DNA of 64,000 bases from Emticicia agri (GCF_004168285.1 NZ_SEWF01000021.1:1-64000); one strand, 5' to 3'; shown: positions 17,012 through 26,802, numbered from the stretch's first letter. Numbers and translations are program-made. The notes: a model not told the origin generated them from the letters alone.

Positions 17012-18106
17012 GTGAGAAAAATCATTTTACTCTTGCTTATGGCAAATGTCTCTTTTGCACAGCTATTTCAGAAAAAATTAGATTCTCTTTTACAAGCACA
17101 TGCAGAGAAAGATAAAGCAGGAATGGCTGTGCTTGTAATGAAAAACGGAAAAACGCTCTATAAAGAAGGTTTTGGGTTGTCGAACATTGATACACAAACC
17201 CCTATTACTCCGGAAACCAATTTCAGAATGGCGTCTGTGTCGAAACAGTTTACAGCAGCTTGTATTATTTTACTTGAAAACAAAAAGAAGCTCAGTTATG
17301 AAGATAATCTACTGAAATTCTTTCCTGATTTCAACAAGGAAATTGGTTCTCAAATACAAATCAAACACTTACTTACACATACTTCAGGCATTTTAGATTA
17401 TGAAGAACTAATTCCCGACAATCAGAAAGAACAACTTTCTGATGCCGATGTATTGCAGTTTCTGAAAGTGCAGACCAAAACTTATTTCAAAGCAGGTAGT
17501 AAATTCCGCTATAGCAATTCGGGCTTTTGTCTGTTAGAACAAATTATAGAAAAGGCTTCGGGGCAAAATTTTGTTACTTTCATCAAGGCTAATGTTTTTG
17601 AGCCTTTAGGTATGAATAACAGCACTATTTATGAAGCTGGCAGACCAATGCTCAACAGGGCAATGGGCTATGCCCGTGATAAATCTGGTAAGGTTGTATT
17701 TGCAGATCAGAGCATTACAAGTGCTACCAAAGGTGATGGCTGTGTTTATAGCTCATTAGAGGATTACAGTAAATGGTATCAGGCTATAGCAAGTAACAGA
17801 CTATTTCATGTAGTAGATGAATTGAAGAAGATAAACCATCTAATAGAAGGAAATAAAGATATTAATTATGGCTTGGGTTGGTTTAATGGTTATGGCGATA
17901 AGGGTATAGAATTATATCATACCGGAAGTACATGCGGGTTCAGTAATGTAGTGAATGTAGTGCCTGGAAAACAATTCTTATTCGTATATTTTTCTAATAT
18001 TGCCGATAATCACTCTTTAGAAAAACCTATCAGAGACTTGTTAAGGGCTGAAAAAATTGATAACACAGAGATTGACTTCGCAAAAGTCTTGAGTTTGACT
18101 AATTGA
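17012..18106 (+). CDS. Secreted serine hydrolase of the beta-lactamase/PBP family
   Basis: A 364-residue protein. The GTG at 17012 is chosen because it gives a complete signal peptide (MRKIILLLLMANVSFAQ), which a later ATG would break. Active-site motifs of class C beta-lactamase-like enzymes are present: SVSK (Ser75, Lys78), YSNSGF (about 168) as the YxN element, and HTGSTCGF (about 311) in place of KTG. Many members with HTG are peptidases or esterases acting on D-amino acid peptides or small esters rather than true beta-lactamases, so the substrate is open. It lies 28 bases after the sirtuin and ends at a shared terminator. Confidence 0.88.
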   Translation: MRKIILLLLMANVSFAQLFQKKLDSLLQAHAEKDKAGMAVLVMKNGKTLYKEGFGLSNIDTQTPITPETNFRMASVSKQFTAACIILLENKKKLSYEDNLLKFFPDFNKEIGSQIQIKHLLTHTSGILDYEELIPDNQKEQLSDADVLQFLKVQTKTYFKAGSKFRYSNSGFCLLEQIIEKASGQNFVTFIKANVFEPLGMNNSTIYEAGRPMLNRAMGYARDKSGKVVFADQSITSATKGDGCVYSSLEDYSKWYQAIASNRLFHVVDELKKINHLIEGNKDINYGLGWFNGYGDKGIELYHTGSTCGFSNVVNVVPGKQFLFVYFSNIADNHSLEKPIRDLLRAEKIDNTEIDFAKVLSLTN

Positions 18107-18127
18107 CACATCGATAAGTCCATAAAC

Positions 18128-18166
18128 AAGAAAGCCTGACTCTTAGCAAGAATCAGGCTTTCTTAT
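18128..18166. terminator. Bidirectional terminator
   Basis: A perfect 12-bp stem (18128-18139 with 18153-18164) lies between the convergent serine hydrolase and thioredoxin genes, with T-rich sequence on the plus side. Confidence 0.8.
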
Positions 18167-18176
18167 CTTATATATT

Positions 18177-18503
18177 TTAGTTCAATTGAGCTTCTAATTT
18201 TGAAGTAAGTATGTGTTTCGGAACAGCCCCAACAATTTTATCAACTAACTGACCATTTTTGAAAATCATCAAAGTCGGGATTGAACGAATACCGAAGTTC
18301 ATCGGAACATTTGAGTTAGCATCAACGTCCATTTTACCAATGATGGCTTTGCCTTCATAATCGCCAGCCATTTCTTCAACTACTGGTCCAATCATTTTAC
18401 AAGGGCCACACCATTCAGCCCAAAAATCTACTAATACCGGTTTGTCAGAGTTAATCAGTTCAGCAAAATTTGCATCCGTGACTTCAATTGCTTTATGTGC
18501 CAT
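18177..18503 (-). CDS. trxA: Thioredoxin
   Basis: A 108-residue cytoplasmic disulfide reductase of standard length. FWAEWCGPCKMIGP places the redox pair in WCGPC at 31-35, and IRSIPTLMIFKNG carries the conserved cis-proline. There is no signal peptide. It lies 104 bases after dnaE on the same strand, followed by a terminator, and could be read from dnaE transcription or its own promoter. Confidence 0.97.
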   Translation of the reverse strand: MAHKAIEVTDANFAELINSDKPVLVDFWAEWCGPCKMIGPVVEEMAGDYEGKAIIGKMDVDANSNVPMNFGIRSIPTLMIFKNGQLVDKIVGAVPKHILTSKLEAQLN

Positions 18504-18607
18504 TTTATAATGATTTAGTACCTTTTTACGCGTTATGCAGAAAGGTTTTTTATTTTATTATTTTGTTTATTATACGTCTAACAAATCAACATTTAATAAA
18601 AGTTCCA

Positions 18608-21600
18608 TCAGGCAAAGACAACATTTTCTTCACCAACAATTTGTTTCAATTCTTTCACAAAATCGTTTGTAGAAGCCACTTTTGCCCTTCTTGAAAGCAG
18701 CAAAACATCTAATCTTTCATCAGCATCATGTACTGACAATTTAAAATCGAAATTACCCGGATAGCGGGTAGTCATTGCATCAATTTCTTCAATCAATTGT
18801 GCATTGATTTGCTGTAAACCTAAGGTGATTTTAATTTCCTTAAACATTTTGTTTCTTAATTCACTTAATAATTCCATGCTTACAGGTTTAAAATCCCATT
18901 CTCCTTCCCTGCCCCACTTATTCTGTAATTTGCCTCTGATAAAAAGAAATAAACCCATATTGAGGAATTTCGAGAAATTGACATAATCTTGCCCGAAAAG
19001 CATCATTTCCATGCTTGACCCATAGTCTTCTATTTTCAGAATCCCAAACGGATTGCCGTTCTTCGATTGCTTGTGTTGTACATTGGTTACCACCCCACCA
19101 ATCGTAATTTCTTTATTCTGATTATTTGGTTCAAAAACCTGGTCAAGTGGCACACAACGCCTCATTTCCATGGCAAATTCATCTAATGGATGACCCGATA
19201 TATAAAACCCTACTACGTCTTTTTCTAACCTGAGTTTTTCTATATCTCCCCATTTCTCACAATGATTTATCTTCGGTTTAGCAATATCGAAACCACTGCC
19301 ACCAATGGCACCAAAAAGAGAGTTTTGTCCGGCAGAAGCATTCTCATGGTGCTTATTGGCATACCTGATTAATTTCTCAATCAATGTAGTACCATCGGCA
19401 TTATCAAAATACTGAGCCCTGTGTAAATCTGTGAAACAATCAAATGCCCCCGCATAAGCAAAAGACTCAAGCGTCTTTTTATTGACTGTTCTTAGATTAA
19501 CTCTGGTAATGAAATCAAAAATATCAAGAAAAGGTCCTTTTTTGGTTCTTTCTTCAATAACAGCATCAACAGCCGCATCACCAGAACCCTTAATACCCCC
19601 CATTCCAAAACGAATGTCTCCTTTTTTATTGACACTGAACTGCTTTTGTGATTCGTTAACATCAGGTCCTAAAACAGTTAATCCCATAGATTTACACTCT
19701 TCCATAAAGAAAGTAATTTTTTCTATGTTACCCAATTGTGAGGTCATAACGGCAGCCATATATTCAGACGGATAATGGGCTTTGAGATAGGCCGTCTGAT
19801 AGGCAACAAAAGCATAACAGGTTGAGTGAGATTTGTTAAAGGCATAAGAAGCAAACGCCTCCCAGTCTGTCCATATCTTCTCCAATTTCTTTTCGGGGTG
19901 TCCCTTAGCTTTCGCTCCTTCTAAAAACTGTGGTTTTAGTTTGTCAAGTGTTTTCCGGTCTTTTTTACCCATTGCTTTACGCAAAACGTCTGCATCGCCT
20001 TTAGTAAATCCGGCTAACTTTTGCGATAGTAACATTACCTGCTCCTGATATACGGTAATCCCATAAGTTTCACCCAGATACTCTTCCATATCCGGCAAGT
20101 CATAACTTACTTCTTGCAAACCATGTTTACGTTTAATAAAGTCTGGTATATAAGCAATCGGGCCCGGACGGTACAAGGCATTCATGGCAATTAAATCATC
20201 CAGACGGTCAGGTCTCAGGTCTTTCATGTATTTTTTCATACCGTCAGACTCGAACTGAAACACCGCATTGGTTTCACCCCTCTGGAACAACTCGTAGGTC
20301 AACTTATCATCTAATGGAATACTATCTATATCGATTTCAAGGTCATGGTTTTCTTTAATCATACGCAGACAATCTTTGATAATTGTTAAGTTGCGCAGAC
20401 CCAGAAAGTCCATCTTAATTACCCCTGCATCCTCAATAATTTTCCCTTCATATTGGGTAACTAATAAATCAGAATCTTTTGAAGTAGAAACTGGCAGAAT
20501 ATTGAATAACTCTTCAGGAGCAATAATAATCCCTGCGGCGTGGATGCCCGTGTTACGAATCGTCCCCTCCAGTTTCTCAGCCTGCTGCATTACTTTGGCG
20601 GTAAGGTCATTGCCGTGGTATAATGCCCGCACTTTCTTTACATTCTCAATCTCATCAGGCTGTAGGCCGATTTCCGTTAGACTTTTAGGCCCCTCTAAAG
20701 GATAATGAATCAATTTTTTGAAATCAATTCCATAAGTAGGTTTATCGGGTATTAGTTTAGCTATATAGTTGGCATCTGCCAAAGGTAACTCCATCACCCG
20801 CGCCACGTCTTTAATAGACGACTTGGTAGCCATTGTACCATAGGTAATAATTTGGGCTACCTGATTTTTGGTATATTTCTGCACCACATAATCTATTACT
20901 TTCTGACGACCTTCATCATCAAAATCGGTATCAATATCGGGCATTGACTTACGGTCAGGGTTCAGGAATCGCTCAAATAGCAGATTATACTTAATCGGAT
21001 CAATATTAGTAATACCAATACAATAAGCCACGGCACTTCCGGCTGCACTCCCACGCCCCGGCCCAATCATTACCCCTAAATCACGCCCGGCCTTAATGAA
21101 GTCTGATACAATCAGGAAATACCCGGCAAAACCCATTGATTTAATAGTAAACAACTCAAAATCAAGGCGTTCCTGTACTTCCGAACCAATTTCTCCATAG
21201 CGTTGTCTGGCACCTTCATAGGTTAAGTGCTTCAGGTATTCCCATTGGTTCATTACATCGTCTGCATGAACTTTAAATTCCGGAGGAATCGGGAAGTTCG
21301 GCAGCATGATGTCACGCTTCAGCTTGAGTGTTTCAACTTTCCCTACAATCTCATTCGTATTATCTATTGATTCAGGAATGTCGCTGAAAAGTGTCGACAT
21401 CTCCTGGGTAGTCTTGAAATAAAACTGGTCGTTGAAGAAGGCAAAACGTGTATCTCTCGACATCGCCTCATCATCATTAAACTCTTTGGCTGATGGGGTC
21501 GATAATTTTTCGTTGGTATTTACACAAAGCAGAATATCGTGGGCTACCCAGTCTTGCTGGTCAACATAGTGGCTATCGTTGGAAGCAATTACCTTTACAC

Positions 21601-22192
21601 CATATTTTTTGGCAAATTTCAACAACACTTCGTTGGCTCTGATTTGCTCAGGAATATCATGGCGCTGAATCTCCACATAATAGTCTTCTCCAAACCTGTC
21701 GAGCCACCATTTAAATTCCTTTTCTCCCTCTTCTTCTCCTTTTTTTAAGATAGTTTTAGGCACTGAAGCGCCAATACAGCAAGTGGTAGCAATCAATCCT
21801 TCTTTATATTGTTCAATCAAGGCCTTAGTAATACGTGGGAATTTACCATACAATCCCTCAATAAAACCCAATGAACACAGTTTAGTCAGATTTTTATAGC
21901 CGGTAGGGTTTTTCGCCAGCAAAAGCTGATGAAAACGTTGGTCTTTTTGCTCTTTGGTAAATTGTTTTCGGGTGTGGTCTTCTACCACATAAAACTCGCA
22001 ACCAACTATGGGCTTCACATTGTATTTTCCGGCAGTAGCTACAAAATCAAATACACCGAACATATTTCCATGATCGGTAATAGCCATTGCTGGCATATTG
22101 TCGGCCTGGGCTTTTGCAAATAATTTGTTTATATCGGAAGCACCATCGAGGAGTGAAAACTGGGTGTGGTTATGTAAATGGGAAAATTGCAT
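18608..22192 (-). CDS. dnaE: DNA polymerase III alpha subunit
   Basis: An 1194-residue replicative polymerase. The N-terminal PHP domain starts FSHLHNHTQFSLLDG and includes AITDHGNMFG. The palm has GPGRGSAAGSAVAYC and PDIDTDFDDEGR with catalytic aspartates, and the finger region has YHGNDLTAKVMQQAEKLEG. Helix-hairpin-helix and OB-fold parts follow (EITIGGVVTNVQHKQSKNG). The length is typical for Bacteroidota DnaE. The 262 bases before it are shared with the divergent PfkB kinase gene. Confidence 0.97.
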   Translation of the reverse strand: MQFSHLHNHTQFSLLDGASDINKLFAKAQADNMPAMAITDHGNMFGVFDFVATAGKYNVKPIVGCEFYVVEDHTRKQFTKEQKDQRFHQLLLAKNPTGYKNLTKLCSLGFIEGLYGKFPRITKALIEQYKEGLIATTCCIGASVPKTILKKGEEEGEKEFKWWLDRFGEDYYVEIQRHDIPEQIRANEVLLKFAKKYGVKVIASNDSHYVDQQDWVAHDILLCVNTNEKLSTPSAKEFNDDEAMSRDTRFAFFNDQFYFKTTQEMSTLFSDIPESIDNTNEIVGKVETLKLKRDIMLPNFPIPPEFKVHADDVMNQWEYLKHLTYEGARQRYGEIGSEVQERLDFELFTIKSMGFAGYFLIVSDFIKAGRDLGVMIGPGRGSAAGSAVAYCIGITNIDPIKYNLLFERFLNPDRKSMPDIDTDFDDEGRQKVIDYVVQKYTKNQVAQIITYGTMATKSSIKDVARVMELPLADANYIAKLIPDKPTYGIDFKKLIHYPLEGPKSLTEIGLQPDEIENVKKVRALYHGNDLTAKVMQQAEKLEGTIRNTGIHAAGIIIAPEELFNILPVSTSKDSDLLVTQYEGKIIEDAGVIKMDFLGLRNLTIIKDCLRMIKENHDLEIDIDSIPLDDKLTYELFQRGETNAVFQFESDGMKKYMKDLRPDRLDDLIAMNALYRPGPIAYIPDFIKRKHGLQEVSYDLPDMEEYLGETYGITVYQEQVMLLSQKLAGFTKGDADVLRKAMGKKDRKTLDKLKPQFLEGAKAKGHPEKKLEKIWTDWEAFASYAFNKSHSTCYAFVAYQTAYLKAHYPSEYMAAVMTSQLGNIEKITFFMEECKSMGLTVLGPDVNESQKQFSVNKKGDIRFGMGGIKGSGDAAVDAVIEERTKKGPFLDIFDFITRVNLRTVNKKTLESFAYAGAFDCFTDLHRAQYFDNADGTTLIEKLIRYANKHHENASAGQNSLFGAIGGSGFDIAKPKINHCEKWGDIEKLRLEKDVVGFYISGHPLDEFAMEMRRCVPLDQVFEPNNQNKEITIGGVVTNVQHKQSKNGNPFGILKIEDYGSSMEMMLFGQDYVNFSKFLNMGLFLFIRGKLQNKWGREGEWDFKPVSMELLSELRNKMFKEIKITLGLQQINAQLIEEIDAMTTRYPGNFDFKLSVHDADERLDVLLLSRRAKVASTNDFVKELKQIVGEENVVFA

Positions 22193-22454
22193 ATATCGGG
22201 TTTGCTTATAATACTATAACACTAAATTACGAAAAAAACTGTCCTTGTCATCATTTATTTATCAACAAACCGATAAATCCCTGAATATCAGTAGTCGTTT
22301 TCAGCGTTTTTTCAGTCTAATAAAAAGACCGTTTTCTATGCAATAAGTTTTTCAGGTTTTTAATTTCTATTTACCATTTTTTTAGCAATTTTACCGCCCC
22401 TATCTATTTTGTACTATTAGCATAAATCTTAGTAAGAATTTAATATCCTGACGA

Positions 22455-23477
22455 ATGCCTATTATCAGAAGTGAAATTGAAGCCATTTTTCAAAGAATAA
22501 GTAACCTGCGTGTTGGAGTCATTGGTGATTTTGCAGTCGATTTTTATTATGACATTAATTATCAGACTGGTGAGTTCTCGGTTGAAACAAATAAAGAAGT
22601 TTTCTGGGCCAGTAAACCACATTCTTCATTAGGTGGTGCAGGAAATGTTGTTAATAATTTAAGTGCATTAGGCATTAAAAATATCTGTATTTTCGGGTGT
22701 ATTGGTAACGATATTTACGGGCGTGAAATGCAGAGTCTTTTTCATGGAATAGGTGCGGACACCAAATACTTAAAAATTCTCTCTACTGATTGGGATACCT
22801 GTACTTATACCAAGCCTATGGCAAAAGACGGTGAATCGAACCGTTTGGATTTCGGCACAAACAATCAGTTATCTGACCATTTATTCAATGAATTGCTTGA
22901 TACATTGGCACAATCATTACCAGAGCTTGATGTGTTAGTGATTAATCAGCAATTCCCTAATCCGTTATTGAACCCACAAAGGATAGAGCAGCTTAATTCG
23001 CTGATAGCCAAATCACCAAATTGCCTTTTTGTGTCCGATTTACGAGCCTATGGGTATTGTATCAAAAATACAATCCTGAAAGTAAATACCGAAGAAATGG
23101 CCAGATTATTGAATGTAAAGGAAATTGATGAAGCAGATGAAAGTGCCTGTGTTGAACATGGAAAAACTTTACAAAATCAGATAGGAGATTGTCTGATCGT
23201 AACCAGAGGAGAATATGGCATTTTGTATCTGGATAAAGAAGAAACACAGAACGTAAAGGCTATACCTATAAGCAATGAAATAGACACCGTAGGGGCTGGC
23301 GATACGGTTGTGGCAGCGTTTTCGGCCAGCAGAGGTGCCGGTGCGTCTATACTTCAATCATTAGAGATTGCGAATCTGGCAGCTGCCGTAACCGTGCAGA
23401 AACTCAGACAAACAGGCACGGCCACCTTAAACGAAATTTTATCAGTTTATCAGAAAAATTCAACTCAAAATAGATAA
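22455..23477 (+). CDS. PfkB-family carbohydrate kinase
   Basis: A 340-residue ribokinase-fold sugar kinase. N-terminal VGVIGDFAVDFYYD and SLGGAGNVVNNLSALG give the sugar-binding side; DTVGAGDTVVAAF (around 275-287) is the ATP/anion-hole signature with the catalytic Asp. The overall layout recalls the heptose-7-phosphate kinase half of HldE, but the nucleotidyltransferase half is absent and the substrate cannot be assigned. Its stop is 8 bases before an AGE-family epimerase start, so the two are almost certainly co-transcribed and may phosphorylate the product of, or a sugar related to, that epimerase. The gap upstream is shared with divergent dnaE. Confidence 0.88.
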   Translation: MPIIRSEIEAIFQRISNLRVGVIGDFAVDFYYDINYQTGEFSVETNKEVFWASKPHSSLGGAGNVVNNLSALGIKNICIFGCIGNDIYGREMQSLFHGIGADTKYLKILSTDWDTCTYTKPMAKDGESNRLDFGTNNQLSDHLFNELLDTLAQSLPELDVLVINQQFPNPLLNPQRIEQLNSLIAKSPNCLFVSDLRAYGYCIKNTILKVNTEEMARLLNVKEIDEADESACVEHGKTLQNQIGDCLIVTRGEYGILYLDKEETQNVKAIPISNEIDTVGAGDTVVAAFSASRGAGASILQSLEIANLAAAVTVQKLRQTGTATLNEILSVYQKNSTQNR

Positions 23478-23485
23478 CAACACCT

Positions 23486-24763
23486 ATGTACTCAAAAGAA
23501 ACCGCTATTCAACTTCGTGACGAAATAATTAACTACCTTAATACTGGCCTCCTACCTTTCTGGATAAGCCGTACGGTCGATAATCAATACGGGGGCTTCC
23601 TGACCCACTTTGACCAGTTTGGCAACGATTCGGGAGAAGATGAAAAATCATTGATTGCACAATCCCGTTCAGTATTTACTTATTCATCTGCCCATCGTGC
23701 CGGATATGGCGGAGGAAAATTAGCTGAAATGGCTAAACACGGGGTAGATTTTTTGATAGATAAAATGTGGGACCATGAGTATGGCGGTTTTTACTGGATG
23801 GTGAATCGTAAAGGCGAAGTAACGATTGATGAAAAAATTATCTATGGACATAGCTTTGCCATTTACAGCCTGAGTGAATATACATTGGCCACAGGCGACC
23901 CAAGAGGAAAAGAATATGCCGAAAAAGTATTCGACCTATTGCAAAAATATGCGGTTGACACCTATTATGGTGGCTATTGGGAAATGTTTTTAAGAAACTG
24001 GGATTTAAAAGGCTCGGGTGCCGCAGGTGGAGATAGAAAAACATTAGACGCCCATATGCACTTAATGGAAGCATTTACCACCCTCTATGAATGTACAGGC
24101 CAGCAGGTGCACCGCCGTAAATTATTAGAAATCATAGAATTACTGACCAAAAAAATCATGCACCCTGAATACGGCACTGGTATTCCGCAATTCTGGGCTG
24201 ACTGGACAGTAGCGCCACAAATTAAGTTTGATATTGTATGGGGTTGGGATAGATTTTCGGAAGATGGGCAAAAAGCCTCCGCAGAAGATAATACCAGCTA
24301 TGGGCATAATTCTGAGTTTGCGTGGTTGCTTATGCATGCACTGGATATTTTAGGCTTGCCATACGATACTCATCGTGAGCAAATCATCAAATCTTACAGC
24401 CATTCGGTAGATTATGGAGTAGATTGGGAACATGGTGGCGTATATGTAGAAGGCTCTCATGCCGGAGATGTATATGATCGGGAAAAAGAATTCTGGCAAC
24501 AGGCAGAAATGCTAATAGGGATGTTAGATGCCTTCAGATACCTGAAAGATGAAAAATACTGGAAGGCTTATGTGAATGTACACCGCTTTGTTTTCGACAA
24601 AATGATTAATCATGCTTTGGGTGAATGGTGGCCTTTAATGACACGCCAGGGTGAGCCCATCTGGAAGCACATGAGCCATTCGTGGAAGATTAATTACCAT
24701 GATGTGCGTTCGATGGTTCAATCTGTAGTACGATTAAATAAGATTTTGGACTCAGATTTGTAA
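23486..24763 (+). CDS. AGE-family sugar 2-epimerase (cellobiose/mannobiose 2-epimerase-like)
   Basis: A 425-residue cytoplasmic protein with the alpha/alpha six-barrel pattern of N-acylglucosamine 2-epimerases. The features match cellobiose 2-epimerases: NQYGGFLTHFD near the N-terminus, YGHSFAIYSLSEY, YGHNSEFAWLL and C-terminal KHMSHSWKINYHDVRS, supplying the three conserved histidines of the active site. The likely reaction is interconversion of glucose and mannose at a reducing end. There is no signal peptide, so the sugar must be imported. The neighbouring PfkB kinase is in the same operon. A mannosylglucose phosphorylase, the usual partner of mannobiose epimerase, is not in the window. 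Confidence 0.88.
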   Translation: MYSKETAIQLRDEIINYLNTGLLPFWISRTVDNQYGGFLTHFDQFGNDSGEDEKSLIAQSRSVFTYSSAHRAGYGGGKLAEMAKHGVDFLIDKMWDHEYGGFYWMVNRKGEVTIDEKIIYGHSFAIYSLSEYTLATGDPRGKEYAEKVFDLLQKYAVDTYYGGYWEMFLRNWDLKGSGAAGGDRKTLDAHMHLMEAFTTLYECTGQQVHRRKLLEIIELLTKKIMHPEYGTGIPQFWADWTVAPQIKFDIVWGWDRFSEDGQKASAEDNTSYGHNSEFAWLLMHALDILGLPYDTHREQIIKSYSHSVDYGVDWEHGGVYVEGSHAGDVYDREKEFWQQAEMLIGMLDAFRYLKDEKYWKAYVNVHRFVFDKMINHALGEWWPLMTRQGEPIWKHMSHSWKINYHDVRSMVQSVVRLNKILDSDL

Positions 24764-24788
24764 AAACAAGATTTAAATAGTAATTTTG
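24757..24788 (+). promoter_or_regulatory. Bacteroidota-type promoter of rpmI-rplT
   Basis: TTTG at 24757-24760 and TAATTTTG at 24781-24788 are 20 bases apart, a full match to the phylum pattern. The -33 element overlaps the end of the epimerase gene. Confidence 0.65.
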
Positions 24789-24832
24789 CAGCCCAATTTA
24801 CTTTTTTGTTCAATACTTAAAGTTTCAGTACA

Positions 24833-25027
24833 ATGCCAAAACAAAAAACCAATTCTGGAGCAAAAAAACGCTTCAAAATTACAGGTACTGGTAAGATTAA
24901 GCGTAAACACGCTTTCCATAGCCACATCCTGACCAAAAAATCAAACAAACGTAAAAGAAACCTTGTTTCTGCTACATTAGTAAGTCCGGCAGATACTAAC
25001 CGTATCGAGTCGTTATTAAGCATGTAA
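24833..25027 (+). CDS. rpmI: 50S ribosomal protein L35
   Basis: A 64-residue basic protein beginning [30 protein letters not shown], with [10 protein letters not shown] in the middle, the standard L35 sequence. It is followed after 104 bases by rplT. The usual upstream partners infC and thrS are not adjacent: a sugar epimerase precedes it. L20-mediated autoregulation of this leader, known in other bacteria, cannot be judged by eye. Confidence 0.98.
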   Translation: MPKQKTNSGAKKRFKITGTGKIKRKHAFHSHILTKKSNKRKRNLVSATLVSPADTNRIESLLSM

Positions 25028-25131
25028 TTGTAGTCTCCGGACTCTTACACTGGTTCAATTGTTTCACCCGATGAATGGCACCAAAGAGCTTGGTTAAACC
25101 GGGCCGCCAAAGTCAAAAAACTAAAATTAAA

Positions 25132-25476
25132 ATGCCAAGAAGTGTCAATCACGTTGCCTCAAGAGCAAGACGTAAAAAAGTTTTAAAATTAGCCAAAGGC
25201 TATTACGGACGTCGTAAGAATGTCTGGACGGTTGCTAAAAACGCCGTTGAAAAAGGTTTAGTTTACGCCTATGAAGGTCGTAAGCAAAAGAAAAGAAGTT
25301 ACCGCCGTTTGTGGATTGTGCGTATTAATGCAGGGGTACGTCCTTTAGGATTATCTTATTCTGTTTTAATCGACAAATTAAACAAGGCTGGCATTGAATT
25401 AAACAGAAAAGTATTGGCCGACTTAGCAATGAACCACCCTGAGGCGTTCAGAGCAGTAGTTGAGAAAGTAAAATAA
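25132..25476 (+). CDS. rplT: 50S ribosomal protein L20
   Basis: A 114-residue protein starting [20 protein letters not shown], with [10 protein letters not shown] and [11 protein letters not shown], the L20 core. An in-frame ATG at 25075 would add 19 residues that are not part of L20, so ATG 25132 is chosen. L20 binds 23S rRNA early in assembly. It is the second gene after rpmI and is followed by a strong terminator. Confidence 0.98.
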   Translation: MPRSVNHVASRARRKKVLKLAKGYYGRRKNVWTVAKNAVEKGLVYAYEGRKQKKRSYRRLWIVRINAGVRPLGLSYSVLIDKLNKAGIELNRKVLADLAMNHPEAFRAVVEKVK

Positions 25477-25503
25477 ACAGCAGATTAATTATTCTCTGTC
25501 ATA

Positions 25504-25537
25504 AGAGGTATCAATTCAGATTGGTACCTCTTTTTTT
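25504..25537 (+). terminator. Rho-independent terminator of rpmI-rplT
   Basis: An 11-bp stem with one G-T pair (25504-25514 with 25521-25531) and a six-base loop is followed by seven T residues. Confidence 0.92.
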
Positions 25538-25548
25538 ATATCATATAA

Positions 25549-26004
25549 TCAACTTTCAACAATTAATGTTTTCAGCCCTTTCCATTTACCTTCGGCATCT
25601 TTCCCTATCAGGTATGCCTCAACTTCTACCCTACCTGCTCTCAGATACTCTAATTCTGTCAGGTTTTCCTGCATAATAGCCTTGATTTTGGCAAACTTTT
25701 CTGCCCGTTCTTTTTCATAATCGGTCCACCAGTCCTGCTCTTCAAGCACTACCTTAAAGAATTTTTCCCAGGGAAGAGTCTCTACTCTATCAGCCGGGGT
25801 CAGACCAATATATTTTCTGAATAAAATAGTATTAAAGGGTGCCGGATGGTCTGCCTGCCAGTCAATCACCTTTACCTTTTCATCAGATTCACTTGGGTAT
25901 AATACATCAACAGCATTTTCTTTTAGTAAATCAACCACAGATTTTTGAGCTACGCTTGTTTCTTTTGAAGATTCTGACTCAACATTATTTTTTTCTGATT
26001 CCAT
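25549..26004 (-). CDS. NuiA-like nuclease inhibitor family protein
   Basis: A 151-residue cytoplasmic protein. After a variable acidic N-terminus of about 24 residues, the pattern DLLKENAVDVLYPSESDEKV, WEKFFKVVLEEQDWWTDYE, FAKIKAIMQENLTELEYLR and VEVEAYLIGKDAEGKWKGLKT follows the NuiA family from start to end. NuiA of Anabaena is a tight inhibitor of the sugar-nonspecific nuclease NucA. The call is by motif memory and no search was run. No NucA-like nuclease is in the window. It is a single gene convergent with rplT and divergent from the DUF937 gene. It could protect the cell from its own or a foreign nuclease; that is inference. Confidence 0.7.
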   Translation of the reverse strand: MESEKNNVESESSKETSVAQKSVVDLLKENAVDVLYPSESDEKVKVIDWQADHPAPFNTILFRKYIGLTPADRVETLPWEKFFKVVLEEQDWWTDYEKERAEKFAKIKAIMQENLTELEYLRAGRVEVEAYLIGKDAEGKWKGLKTLIVES

Positions 26005-26120
26005 TTTGTTACTTTACAAAAATTTAATAGTCTAAAAATTGCATATTTAAACCGGATTCTGGTTTAAATGTAAGAAAAAAATAATAACTTACCCTTTAAT
26101 AACCATAAAAAAACAAGAAA

Positions 26121-26711
26121 ATGTTAGAAGTTTTGCAAGGTCTCATTCAGCAATATGGCCAAGGTGCCGTAGTTAGCAATCCTGCTGTACCAAATCAACA
26201 TAATGAAGGTGTCATGAATGAAGTAATGACAGGTCTTATGGGTGGCTTGTCGAACCAGGCCAATAGTCAGGGTGGACTTGGCAGTTTACTTGGATTGCTT
26301 GGTGGTGGCTCAGGTTCTGGTCAAAGTATGATGTCTAACCCGATTGTTGGTAACATTGCTCAAAGTGTTATCAGCAACCTGATGCAAAAATTTGGCTTGT
26401 CAAATTCGGCTGCTGCAAGTGTAGTGGCAAGTATGATTCCACAGGTATTAGGAAGCCTGATTAATAAAGCAAACGACCCCAATGATGACTCAGTAAGTAC
26501 CGGAGGTATCATGGATGTGCTATCAGGTGGGAAAACTTCAGGCATTGATTTCGGAAGTATTCTCAGCCAGGGTGCCGGAGCCTTATCTGATGGTAAATTA
26601 GATATGAACGATTTGATTAATATTGCCGGCGGAGCTATGGGAGGCAGAAAACCACAAAACAGCAGCGAAGGACTTGGGGGGCTTTTAGGAGGCCTTTTTG
26701 GTGGCAAATAG
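26121..26711 (+). CDS. DUF937/YidB-like glycine-rich protein
   Basis: A 196-residue protein without a signal peptide. It has Gly/Ser/Asn-rich low-complexity stretches (SQGGLGSLLGLLGGGSG at about 50 and GGLLGGLFGGK at the end) flanking a helical core with NIAQSVISNLMQKFGLSNSAAASVVASMIPQVLGSLI. This is the repeat-like pattern of DUF937 and YidB-type proteins, whose function is not established. The neighbours give no hint. Confidence 0.75.
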   Translation: MLEVLQGLIQQYGQGAVVSNPAVPNQHNEGVMNEVMTGLMGGLSNQANSQGGLGSLLGLLGGGSGSGQSMMSNPIVGNIAQSVISNLMQKFGLSNSAAASVVASMIPQVLGSLINKANDPNDDSVSTGGIMDVLSGGKTSGIDFGSILSQGAGALSDGKLDMNDLINIAGGAMGGRKPQNSSEGLGGLLGGLFGGK

Positions 26712-26735
26712 TTATTGATTAAAATTTAACCAAAG

Positions 26736-26802
26736 CCAAACCATTAAATCATTGCCGTATAATCAATTATGGCCGGATTTTTATGGTTTGGTTTTTCTTT
26801 TT
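26736..26802 (+). terminator. Terminator after the DUF937 gene
   Basis: CCAAACCAT at 26736-26744 pairs with ATGGTTTGG at 26783-26791 around a long loop that holds a small inner stem (GCC/GGC). It is followed by TTTTTCTTTTTT. Confidence 0.65.
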
